Shown one piece after another: positions 41,101 through 50,213 of a stretch of 64,000 nt of DNA (position 1 is the stretch's first letter; every line of letters begins with the position of its first letter). The stretch spans positions 9,307,501 to 9,371,500 of the forward strand of contig OX327703.1 of NCBI GenBank assembly GCA_946807835.1. The letters run 5' to 3'. The notes under the pieces were generated by a model, which ran no database searches, was not told the DNA's origin, and worked only from the letters and a program-made list of their open reading frames with translations. The position numbers and the translations under genes are program-made. Origin of the DNA: Ailanthus altissimus (taxonomy: Eukaryota; Streptophyta; Magnoliopsida; Sapindales; Simaroubaceae).

Positions 41101-44100
41101 TGAAGGCAAGGACATGGTGAGAGCCCACGCGCACTAGAAAGTCAGGTCAGATTCTTATGGGTGGCGCGTGGTAGCGCGTCCAGCGAGGTTTCAACGCCCG
41201 TCTTCTTGGGGTTTCACCAGCCAGTTACTGGTGATCTCAAAGCAGAGGACACGACCACCGAAAAAATGATGAAAGCACGGTAGCCGAAAAAAGAATAGGC
41301 GACTTTGCAAGAAAAATTAAGGATCGAGAGCACAATGGCTCTGATACCATGTGAATTTAATTGAAAGAAAGAAGAATACTTTGTATTGTGCATTCCATAG
41401 AACAAAATTACATGTATATATAGGCTTAGGAAATCAATTCTTAATTCTAGGTAATAGGTGATGGTAGGCCTTATCTACAACTAATATATACATTTCAACA
41501 ATTCTTATCACCTACTTCTAAAGCAATAAAATTAATAAAAGTGGAGAACTACATGGATATGGTTTTCCAAGGACTTTTATTAGATCCTTTAGTATCAACC
41601 TTGGAGTCCCATCCATTTAGATGAGGACCATATTTGCTTCAAATAATAGCATGCCACAAAGACTCTTTAAAGAAAAACCTAAATATGGAAAAGTTCATCG
41701 TACACAATATCCCTTAATCTATTCCCTCTATTTGCACCCAAAGCCTTTTTCTTCAAGAATAAAGTCCAAGAAGTTCTAAAATTAGATTATCATAAGCCTT
41801 CTCAAAGTGAATTTTAGCTAACATCCCTCTCTTCCTTTTGCTACCCTCCCCTACTTCATTTGCAACAAGGACCGCATCAAAAAAAATTGCCTCCCTTTAA
41901 TAAATGCTTAGAGGCAGATATGGTGTCTTTTGGAACTTCCCCCTATCCAAGAGAGAGAACTTTAGCTGCAACCTTTCAAGCATGCCACTAGGCTAATAGG
42001 TCTGAAATATTTAATCTTGTCATAATAATCCCTCTTTGGCATCAAGCAAATGAACAACATTTCTAATCTCCAAGAATAGAGATAGAACCCCCATGAATTC
42101 AAGTCTTTACTTTTTTATGGTGAATTTCTAAAACAGAGTTGTGGATTTAAACTAAATCATAAAATACAAGTTTTTCTTCGTGTTGCAAATAAAACTAACC
42201 CTACCGTTCTAAGCAGCATGATCAATAAGTTCATCTAGAACAAGATGCACTGAATCATATTTGCCAAGAATTAAGAATAAAGCATTTGTAATTAGAAAGT
42301 AACATCTTCTAGCAGAGTTGCTCGATATTAGCAAATAACATACGAGCATGTTACTATTACAATTTTGGAAAGAATAATACTATACTTCCGAAGTGATATA
42401 CCAATATATTTTTATCTCAAATGATGTGTCAAGCATATATTGGATGGTTAATTTTTATAACTTCTAAGATTACCCATTACACCATTTCACCACCTAATGG
42501 TTGTTTGACACATCACTTGAGATAGAAAAAATTAAATTGGAATACCACTTGGGATGTAGTATCACTCTTTTGGAAAATTTGGAGGGCAAAATTAAAGCTA
42601 TATTTTAGAGAAGATGCGTGATTATGATAATCCCAAAAGAGCAAAAAAATATAAAAACTAAATAAAGAAAAAGAAAAGGAAACTAAACAAAATTATAAAA
42701 AAAGAAAATGTTGGGTGGTGATGGTTTGGAAATTAGGGGTTATAAGAATTCATACATAGACTAGCAATGTCCATCTTTCATGACCATTACATGACGTAAA
42801 TATCACATAATCTGAAGTTATATCTCAAGAATTGAAATTGAATGATAAGAATTGTTATAATATTTTTAAAAACCTAATATATGGGTTGGTTAACAGAGAG
42901 ATGGTCAAATCTTCACAAAATGCACAGCAATTAACTTTCTTTTCACTTCAGCAAATATATATATATATGCATTACGTGCAAGCACAAGATAACCATCTCT
43001 TCCTACCAAAATCTAAAATCTTTGGAAAGCCAATAACGTGCCAAATGTTTAGATACTTCAATAATAAATTTCAGTGAATATTTTTGTAATTATCGAACAT
43101 TGACTACCAATAGGCCTCAGTAAGAATACAATTTCGTTCAGAAGACAAGTTGAAATGACAAAGTAAGTAGAAAGAAGAATCTCAAAAGCTAGAGAACATA
43201 AGTTCACATGCATGGAGTAGCTCATTATCATATGTTAACTGCTTAGTAACTGAAACATCTCAACCTAATGTGATAAACTAGCAGAACTAATCAGAAAACT
43301 TTGAAATCAGTAACAATAATTAGTTGCAATATCAGGTATGTTAAACCACAGACCACACTGTCAACTGGACAGAATCCTTGAAATAATTACTAAAGTACCA
43401 CAGATAAATATGTAGTAGAGAGCATTCCAAAAAAAAAATGAAGATCAGCAACATACCCAAATATAAGGCTTCCATTTGCCGATGTAGTTTCGAGATCCCC
43501 AGAAACTCGATCATATTGTACAACATCCTTTACAAAGTATCCAGCAGTGGAGCTGCCATCTCCATATATCTCAAGATATGGACAGGACATATTAGCTGAG
43601 CAACCAGATAATGGACCTCCAAAGACCTCATAGCAAAATTCCTGATCACAGGTAACCAACTTCCCAGTGGATGAATCTTCTATGTCATATAATTTAAGCT
43701 CCATCTGATACAACAAAGAAAAAAAAACATTACATCTGTCATCTCCATGATGCAGATATCAATAAATGAAATGAGGAACACAATATATATACAAAAAGGT
43801 AAATAAGTAAGATAGAGAAACATACACCAAGTGAGCTTCTTCTCGGACATTCTTTGCACTGAATGCAATTTACCCACATAATATCACTTCCTGTATCTAC
43901 TTGAACGTAATAGTCCTTTGAAGGTGTTCCAATCCCAATTTTAGCATAATAAAGCCTAGAACATATCATCACAACAATCATGGAGGAGTAGTTAGTCAAA
44001 AAATTTCACAAGATTCAATTAAGCAATCTGCTGGGGCTTTGAGTAATAGAGTCCCCAAGGAGCACGTTATGATTGTTATCATTTAAAGGCGCACGCTTGA

Positions 44101-44616
44101 CAATCTCAAGATTGTCTTTTAAGTACTTCAACATACTTTGGCTACTACAACGTAAAAGCAATATAGACTAATCAAAATACTCAACAAAGAAACATGAGTT
44201 ATACAAATTATAAATTCCAAGAGATTAAATCACTAGCAACTTCAAGCAAAAACTAGATGAAAATTATATAAAATCAACTGGATATAAAATACAACCACAA
44301 AAAAAGAAAATCAATCATAGCAAAGCAAAATAAAAGATGAAATTTGAGATAATGAAACGAACCCGACACCATCGGGGCGACTAGTGCCACCTAACGGAAG
44401 ATCGATGCCGGCGAGAATACGAAGCTGGCGGCGTGAATCGTGCTCTTTCAAGAGACTGAGGGAGCGCTCACGCCCAGCGTATCTGTACTTGACGCTGAAA
44501 ACTCCGTGATTTGCAGAGACGCAACCAATAAGAGTCGAAGAAACTACCAAAAGAAATGAAAGACAGATGGTTATTGACCCTGATCCCCTCACGGCACCCC
44601 TCATCTCATTCATCAT
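26137..44616 (-). CDS. Aspartic protease (pepsin family A1, plant AP-like, probably GPI-anchored), 10 exons
   Basis: Endopeptidase of the A1 family. Exons on the minus strand: 44616-44363, 43955-43826, 43704-43457, 35862-35635, 32827-32665, 32584-32511, 31696-31609, 30299-30224, 29317-29246, 26285-26137. All nine introns are GT-AG, phases agree, and the spliced frame is 1482 nt (493 residues) with no internal stop. The start is the first of two adjacent ATGs at 44616; a signal peptide covers about residues 10-35. The first catalytic motif is DTGSD at 105-109, the second IIDSGTT at 320-326. YGDGSSTAGYFV in exon 3 belongs to the flap region. A Cys-rich insert and the conserved GWQNSG..S and LVLSNKLV..DL segments follow. 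The last about 16 residues are hydrophobic after a small-residue stretch, as in GPI-anchored aspartic proteases of the A36/A39 group, which act in pollen and ovules in Arabidopsis. Intron 3 is 7.6 kb because of nested transposons. Intron 4 holds a 421-bp duplication that copies part of exon 5. The 5' UTR just upstream contains GCAAA repeats. Identification as a protease is very secure; the GPI anchor is inferred. Confidence 0.95.
27990..28505 (+). mobile_element. 5'-truncated LINE (L1-type) 3' end in protease intron 9
   Basis: Plus-strand translation near 28033-28160 gives KYVNHLFLHCKVTSQLWFKL followed by EFRLFWVFP. This is the zf-RVT segment at the C-terminal end of plant LINE ORF2. Sequence typical of a LINE 3' UTR follows, ending with AATAAAAAG and a short A-rich tail near 28495. 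Only the last about 500 bp remains, as expected for 5' truncation during target-primed reverse transcription. It lies antisense to the protease gene inside a 2.96-kb intron. The left boundary is approximate and no target duplication was identified. Confidence 0.72.
30863..31196. mobile_element. Foldback/MITE-like element with ~150-bp inverted arms in protease intron 7
   Basis: The left arm (about 30863-31022) and right arm (about 31052-31196) are reverse complements over most of their length. GGGTTAAGATATTAATG, AATAGGTGGGTTAAGAAG, AGGTGCCTGGAAAATATTT and CCAGGGCTGT...GTGCTCCTG each recur inverted on the other side, around a central loop of about 30 bp. The left arm has about 20 extra bases after the AAATATTT motif. 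Each arm itself contains the GGTTAAGA..TTAATGTATCAATA phrase twice. No clear target duplication was found, so the superfamily is undetermined. A frame of about 79 codons across it is a by-product. Confidence 0.8.
32707..33550. repeat. Perfect 421-bp tandem duplication spanning part of protease exon 5
   Basis: Unit 1 is 32707-33129 and unit 2 is 33128-33550, offset 421 bp, with a 2-bp AA overlap at the junction. Comparing them line by line I found no mismatch. Each unit holds the 5' part of exon 5 (acceptor plus about 120 nt), then about 300 bp of intron 4. The copy nearest exon 6 keeps its donor and gives the working exon. Perfect identity points to a very recent event or an assembly artefact. 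Confidence 0.95.
33128..33248 (-). pseudogene. Truncated duplicate of protease exon 5
   Basis: This fragment repeats the exon 5 acceptor and its first 121 nt, including the codons for the second catalytic motif (DSGTT). It breaks off in the Leu codon after GTT, before the donor site. Its acceptor is intact and lies upstream of the real exon in transcript order, so it could compete in splicing. If read through, the frame meets a stop about 20 codons past the breakpoint. It has no donor at the break, so exonisation would need a cryptic GT. Confidence 0.9.
33551..35634 (-). other. Remainder of protease intron 4, nothing recognised
   Basis: AT-rich intronic sequence with scattered short frames on both strands and A/T runs. 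I see no conserved domain, inverted repeat or second copy elsewhere in the window. Confidence 0.45.
36107..37229 (-). mobile_element. LINE (L1-type) 3' portion in protease intron 3, split by a copia insertion
   Basis: Minus-strand frames give AKVPLGIQIFCLIFGHRRVRK (zf-RVT lead-in, near 36830-36900), ISWAFPRSCGFLL with KLLWKCVV (near 36610-36700) and SLWFKVHFCASLWPSVS (near 36480-36540). These are successive segments of the LINE ORF2 C-terminus. The 3' end is marked by an A-rich tail at about 36107-36127, preceded by TTTTATGTTTCTTG. Stops and frameshifts are frequent. The upstream part of the same LINE resumes beyond the copia element at 41501-42115. Confidence 0.75.
37231..37380 (-). repeat. 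3' LTR of the intronic copia element
   Basis: 150 bp, 147 of 150 identical to 41351-41500 by eye. The three differences all show G here and A in the other copy on the plus strand. Confidence 0.95.
37386..40672 (-). pseudogene. Copia pol relic lacking most of gag
   Basis: An ATG at 40672 opens a frame that, after only about 50 residues, reaches the protease signature VLDSGASDHIFG (near 40480), with an in-frame stop just before it. GAG-pre-integrase (LLHNRLGHPNLLKLRK) is near 40060-40120, and integrase follows to about 39250 with frameshifts. Reverse transcriptase is largely open from 38717 to 37962: KARLVAIGYTQ, QLDIKNA, SLYRLKQSPR and the YVDD catalytic box (near 38335). It lacks about eight residues after LDIKNA. 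RNase H runs to a stop at 37386. The capsid-coding gag and CCHC knuckle expected before the protease are missing, so the copy is defective even apart from its stops. Confidence 0.9.
40673..41336 (-). other. Leader of the intronic copia element
   Basis: GC-rich untranslated leader between primer binding site and pol start. It contains two copies of CGTTGTCTGAAG (about 40829 and 41093, plus strand). Open frames here, including an Arg/Asp-rich plus-strand frame at 40714-40944, match no known protein and are taken as by-products. Confidence 0.6.
41337..41349 (-). other. Primer binding site of the intronic copia element
   Basis: Reads TGGTATCAGAGCC on the minus strand, the canonical initiator tRNA-Met site of plant copia elements, directly next to the 5' LTR end. 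Confidence 0.95.
41351..41500 (-). repeat. 5' LTR of the intronic copia element
   Basis: 150 bp, starting TGTTGAAATG on the minus strand and followed directly by the primer binding site. It holds the ACATGTATATATAGG tract, where the LTR promoter would be expected. Confidence 0.95.
41501..42115 (-). mobile_element. LINE (L1-type) reverse transcriptase portion, upstream half of the split LINE
   Basis: Minus-strand frames give ICLMPKRDY..IKYFRPISLVAC (about 42040-42000), the conserved FRPISL block of LINE reverse transcriptase. KGRQFFxDAVLVANEV and GMLAKIHFEKAYDN follow (about 41910-41780). Then the sequence jumps to HAII.SKYGPHLNGWDSK with SPWKTIS (about 41650-41555), which belongs much further downstream in ORF2. 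The LINE therefore had an internal deletion removing the YADD region, as well as 5' truncation at about 42115. It continues at 37229 after the copia insertion. Confidence 0.78.
42372..42567. mobile_element. Mutator-type MITE (196 bp) with 9-bp target duplication, protease intron 3
   Basis: The ends are inverted repeats: GAATAATACTATACTTCCGA on the left against GAGTGATACTACATCCCAAG read from the right. Similarity continues inward for about 60 bp to the exact TGATGTGTCAA arm. The direct repeat TTTTGGAAA at 42363-42371 and 42568-42576 flanks it exactly. A 9-bp duplication is the hallmark of Mutator-family insertions. The element has no coding capacity. Confidence 0.92.
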
Positions 44617-46950
44617 GCTTCGCCTTGCTTTTGCTTTGCTTTGCTCTGCCTTTTTTTTTTAAAAATAAATTAATTTTTAAGTTCTGTTCATTGTCCAGGC
44701 AGGAAGAGAATGTCAGCCATGGGTCCCACTGTTCCGTGCTGGAATGAATGACTCGCGCTATTTTCCTTTTCCCTAAGTTTTTCCAAGATTTTACACTTTC
44801 TTTGTAACTTCATTTTTGGTCAAATTAATTTAATACGAAAATTCTACTTTAGAATATAAAGTCAATTGTCATTTTCGTGTAGAATGCCATTTACTTTCAG
44901 TAACACAAGTGCAATCTTTAATGTATATTATGTCATCTTAGAATTAATTATTAATTATAAATTTGATAAATAAATTTTTTTTATACGAATATTTTTATTA
45001 TACATCAAGTTACAAACGGCTCAAATAATTTTTTATTTAAATAATAAATTACTTACAAACTCAAATTGTTCAAATAACTTTCATTTAAAATACAAATTAC
45101 TCACAATGTGCCAAATTATCATGATACAATAATTAAATAAATTCATCTTTATTTTTCTTAAGATCTGAACCTCTATCCTGAGGTCAAGGGGTGTATAAAT
45201 ATTATCATTTAAATAATATAATTTGATGCAATAAATAAATTTTTTTGTTCAACTTCAAATAAAATTTCATTTTTATAAATGTTACTATTTCAAAGGGTTA
45301 AAAAAATGGAAGTAAGGAAGCATTTTTAAATAATTTAATTTATTTTTTAATTCATATTTTCAAATATGATTCTCAATACAGTTTTTGAATTGTGAACACA
45401 TAAAAAATGCATTAAATTTAATATAAAAATAACGTGTTTCAATCCTCTTCTCCCTACCCAAAAAAAGTGAGCCACAAATTCAAGTAGAAAAATATTATTA
45501 TTATTTTTTAGACAATTAGACATTTAACCCTTAATTGCAACTACCAATTGTAAGAGCAGAGTTCTACCAAGTTATATCCCCTTGAACCAAGTAAAGCATG
45601 TATGAAGAAGGTTATACTTCTCTTCTTTTTCTTTTCTTTGGTGCAATTGAGTCATCTTGAATTTAAACCAAAAACTTCGCTTATGAAGTAAATCATCGCA
45701 TCTATGATTCAACTAATTAGGAGGAAATTAATAAATTCTTTTTTGAGAGCTGTTTGTATTTTTATATTAGAAAATATTTTTTATTAATTATTTAAATATA
45801 AGATATATTTATTATTTTTATAGATATTATTTATTAAATGGAATATAACCTTTTTCATTCTTTAAAGAAAAAATAATAATATACATAAAATAGAAAAGAA
45901 AGTTAATAACCAAAACAATATTATCTTAAATTAAATTTAAAAGTTGAATCTAATAGATACATATATATGAGTTAATGACTAACTTGTTGGGTGTTATTAT
46001 TTTTTATGTGGACTTACATATTAACAATAATTTATATTATGAGTTATCTTAAAATCAATATTTATTTAAATTATCTTTTATTGAGATCTAAAAACATATA
46101 TTGAGTATTGTTTACTGTGTGTAATGATTTAATATTAGTTAAACTATAATTAACTAGATGATAGTTAACTTAATATTAAAAAAAGAACATCTTTATAGGG
46201 TTGTGATCCCTACAATAAATAATTATTTGTAATACTCTTCTCCTCTTTCTATCATAGAGAAATCCTCTTTAAACATTATACATATTTAATTATGATAGGC
46301 TGCAATACTTACGTGTTCTCATTGGAGATTGTAAATTCTTGCGTTTCAATCACTATGATTCCTCAATTAAAATTTTTTTAACATCTATCTTAATAATTTA
46401 ACATTATAGATTAAGGAGGATGTATGTGAGTATCAATCCTAATTTATAATCATGTCTAACATAAATACCAACACTTTAATAATGTATTTTTATTTTAGTC
46501 ATTATATATTTTCAACTTTATAATATATTTACAAACCATGTATTGTGAATTGTTGAAAAGTGATTTTAAAATAATCTCACTTCATCGATTCATCTTAAAA
46601 TTTTATTTTTAAAGCTAATTATCTAAAAACCTAATTGAGAAGTAATTTTTTTAGAACTTAATGCAATCTTAAATACATTATGAGACAAATATTATTTTAA
46701 ATTGATTTGAAGTTACTATGTTTTAGAAAACTTTAAGTAAAAGCCTTATATATCTATATTATCTTTTTAAAATTGTAGAATGTTTCATTAAAGAATTAAT
46801 TTATTTAAAAAAATTATAATATATTTTATTTTAGAACTGATTTTGATATTTTTGAGTTAAGTTTTAAAGCTATTAATATCTGAAATTTTAAGAACTTAGG
46901 ACTTCATAATTTTATGTTAAGTTATATATATGTCAATAAAGTTTTGATCA
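44617..46950. other. Upstream region of the protease gene and AT-rich intergenic DNA
   Basis: The first several hundred bases should contain the protease promoter on the minus strand, including a run of GCAAA repeats next to the start (44620-44650). I could not pick a TATA box with confidence in the A/T background. Beyond about 45000 the DNA is extremely AT-rich with no gene signature. Confidence 0.45.
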
Positions 46951-47180
46951 CACTACAGAAAAATAGATTTTTTTGGCTATTTTGCCATTGTAAAAGTTTT
47001 TTGTGACGGTTGAAAAGTTGTTGTAATTTCTACCAACGTAACTTTTTGCAACAACAAAAAGACTATCGTAGAGGTATCTTTTGCAACGGCAATTTAGCCA
47101 TCGCAAAAAAGGCCAATAATAGTTGGCCTAAAGGCAATTGTTGTAATAAAAGTTAACAAAGTTGATCAAAGTGTTGACCA
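46951..47180 (+). mobile_element. CACTA (En/Spm) terminal region
   Basis: Starts CACTACAGAAAAATAG, the CACTA terminal inverted repeat. It is followed by repeated subterminal motifs of the TTTTGCAACGGC type in both orientations (46980-47120), as in plant CACTA elements. No matching opposite end (…CTGTAGTG) was found in the window. A decayed TNP2-like transposase lies at 52302-52760 in minus orientation, which would suit this being the far end of the same element split by later insertions, but that link is not proven. Confidence 0.7.
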
Positions 47181-47644
47181 AAGTTTGTTTTATATATTTT
47201 CAATATACAAAATCTAAATTTTTCACATTTTTAATTTTTCAATGAATAATTAATAGAAATATATATTAATCATATATTAAATATATAATCCAGTACAATA
47301 ATATTCATTACAATAATCTCCATTATAAAAGAAAAAAGTTTAATGTCATCAACTTCAAATATTTTAACTTTATAGTCAATTATAATTTTACCAAAAAAAA
47401 GTTATAACAAGTTTTGAGCCTTTAATTTACATTTGTATATCGATGGTGTGCATTAGAAGCATCTGAACTTATAAAAGCAATTCATAATTTATAAAAGATT
47501 TTATAAGTATAAATTAATATTATATTAAACAATGTAAATTAAATCTTTATACTTGATCATTAGTAGACAAGTAATCTCATTAATCTCAAAATATCATTGC
47601 ATTACTGTATATATCTTATCACATTAATTCTGCAAGATAATATA

Positions 47645-49810
47645 TGTTAGAATTTGTGCATATATGTCATTCTTTTATGTATGAATATTTGTTTAATATT
47701 TATATTAATATTATCATTTTATTAAATCGCTAATTATATTTTATATATGGTAAGACTTTTGTAACGTTTTAGACATTGTATGATTTGAAAGAGTTCAGAT
47801 TTAGTCTAAATGAGTTTGGATCAGTGCTAAGAATTAGCAACGCTAAAAGTTATAAATACTAAGAGTTGACACTGATAAAAGTTATAAGGTTATAAGAGTT
47901 GGCAGTATCTAAAGAGTTAGAGCCTTATTTGAAATGGGATAAAGACTTGAGAATATATTAGTAATAACGTAGTTGCAAAGAGTTACAAATAGTGCTAGAA
48001 AATATCATTATGCAAATATGTTCTCTAATATTATATTCCTGATCTATCTTCATTAATGTTGGTCTGTCAGTGAATATCTTAATAAATATATAGATTTGGT
48101 ATATCTATATCTAGATGGCTCAAATGGTTAATCTTAGCAGACCATGAGTTTAGTGAAAAACTCGTATAGAGATACATGTATTTAGTAAGGATTGAATACT
48201 GAACAAACTCACAAAGATCTTCAATATACATCTCATAAAGCCGTCAATGAAGGGTCTTTTGAGTTGAGTAGTATTCGTGGTCCTTTGACTTGAGTGCCAC
48301 GGTGGGCCTGTGAGTGATGCACCATACATTGGTTCCACACATGTCGAAAATCTTTTATGGTCTGACTATTGGGTGTCACTAGGTATAGTCCGATGCTTAT
48401 GGAGTCCGGTATGCATAGATATGAGATTCATCAGCTCATTTGGGTAATTAATATATCCTAATGCTCTAATATTAAATTTTAGAAAGTCTTATGCCCATAA
48501 GCAGTAATTCTCGAAAAAAGAGTTTAACCCAAGGGATAAATAATATCACAAATATATTTGAGAATATTATTTATTAAAATACAATTCTAGAGATAATCCT
48601 TCGGTTGGGCATATAAAGATTTGACAGTGTTGATCTATATCTCCGCTCTACTCGGATATAAATGATAGAGGGATTATACAAATATGTTATAACCTTAACT
48701 TGTATGGTCTAACACGCTGCTTTGTAATATCCGTAACGTATATGTGGGGCATCGTTCACGAACATATGGAGGAGTTTCATGTGACAATTTGGGCGTGGAC
48801 CTAGAGAGTCTCATAATATAAAGTGTACTCATTGTGCACTGGAACAACATTATAGATTGAACAGTTCCATTCTAGAAATTTTAGCAAACTGAAAATATAT
48901 TTCAGGGTTCCTAGAGTTGTGCACTTGTCTAAACTTAAATGTTAAGTACATCACTTAATTAGTTGATAAGAATTGCTAACGAATTACATGTTAACAAGTG
49001 GCACAATTTTTTTTCATAAATTGTTTCACCATGAATTCACACATTACCATGTTAGTAATGTCAAATAAAATAAATATTAATTATTTAAATAGTTGTTGAA
49101 TAATTAAATAAATATTATTGAAATTAAATAAAATATAATTTTTATTTATTTGTTATTTTATTCCTAAGTGAAAGACATATTTAATTTGAGAAACATAAAT
49201 TAAATTAAGTGTAGAACCATTTTGTAAAATTAATGGTCAATTTATTAAACCATTAAAAATGGTAACCAAAAATTATTTTTGGTTGTTGGTCATTTAAGCT
49301 AATTTTGGTGGAGCATTTGTAAAGTGGTTAAAGCACAAAAAATGTGTGAATTCATTTTGATTAACAAGGGTGAAACAAAAACTCGTGCAAATGAGAAGGC
49401 ATTGAAGAGAGTTTATTTTTTGGAGAGTTTTCTTTGAACAAAGAGTTGTGAGAAAAACTAGAGAGAAAGAAAAATAAATATCTTTTATTTTTCTTTCAAG
49501 AAACAAAATCTTGTTGCTGAAAATTTAATTAATGTTATTCTAGCTTCACAATCCCACCAGATTGTTATAAACTAGAATTGAATAATAGTGCACTTCAATA
49601 TGAGCTCAAAGTTGGAGTTAGAAAAAATTCGAAATTGAAATCTTCACCGAAGGTCATCAAAGGTACGTTCTATAATCTTAAGTTGTTAATGATTTAAAGA
49701 ACATGTGTATATATTGATTACATACTTAATTCCACTACGAAATTCGTGTATATGATATATGTGTTTAATTTTTTTAACATGTACACAAGCACATGCATAC
49801 ATCCTAAAAT
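47645..49810 (+). mobile_element. Degenerate copy B of the 2.2-kb LTR family
   Basis: Begins TGTTAGAATTTGTGC, parallel to the solo LTR at 1642. The core (for example TGAGTAGTATTCGTGG and GAGTGCCACGGTGG near 48264-48305) matches copy A strongly and the rest moderately. The right end is uncertain; similarity fades near 49800. No coding domain is present. It is best read as an old solo LTR. Confidence 0.75.
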
Positions 49811-50213
49811 ACGTTTATAGTATATTTACCTTGAAGGTCATTATAGCTAGACTTCAGGTAATTTAACTATTGTTTCATCATCTCGTATAAACTTTTTTGT
49901 GCAATATATGATGGTGATGGACCATACCTATAGGTTTGAGCATACCCATGACCATCACATCCCATCATATTAATGAATATTTGGTCTTGCAATTTTTTGT
50001 TTGTTTATAACTTGGCAATTAAGACAAACATTCAATTAATTGATCTTTAGAATATTGAAATTTAATTAGAATATAAAAGTTTAATAATTTCTTAAATATA
50101 TGACTATTGTAAAAATAAAATTATTTCAATAAAAAATATGAAACTTACTCTTGGAATGGATTGATGGTATCAGTGTTTACTAGCACATAATTATATGCAT
50201 AAACCCATCAAAA

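Larger units (their letters stand above)
37230..41500 (-). mobile_element. Ty1/copia element with 150-bp LTRs, nested in a LINE in protease intron 3
   Basis: Two 150-bp LTRs (37231-37380 and 41351-41500) differ at only three positions. In minus orientation each starts TGTTGAAATG. The primer site TGGTATCAGAGCC (41349-41337) directly follows the 5' LTR, and a purine tract ending TTGAAGGAG (37389-37381) directly precedes the 3' LTR. The element is in the same orientation as the host gene. The sequences outside its two ends belong to one LINE, so it transposed into an existing LINE. ATTCT occurs at 37222-37226 and 41501-41505, but four bases separate the left copy from the LTR, so the target duplication is only tentative. 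At 4.27 kb it is short for a complete copia element because gag is nearly absent. Confidence 0.95.
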
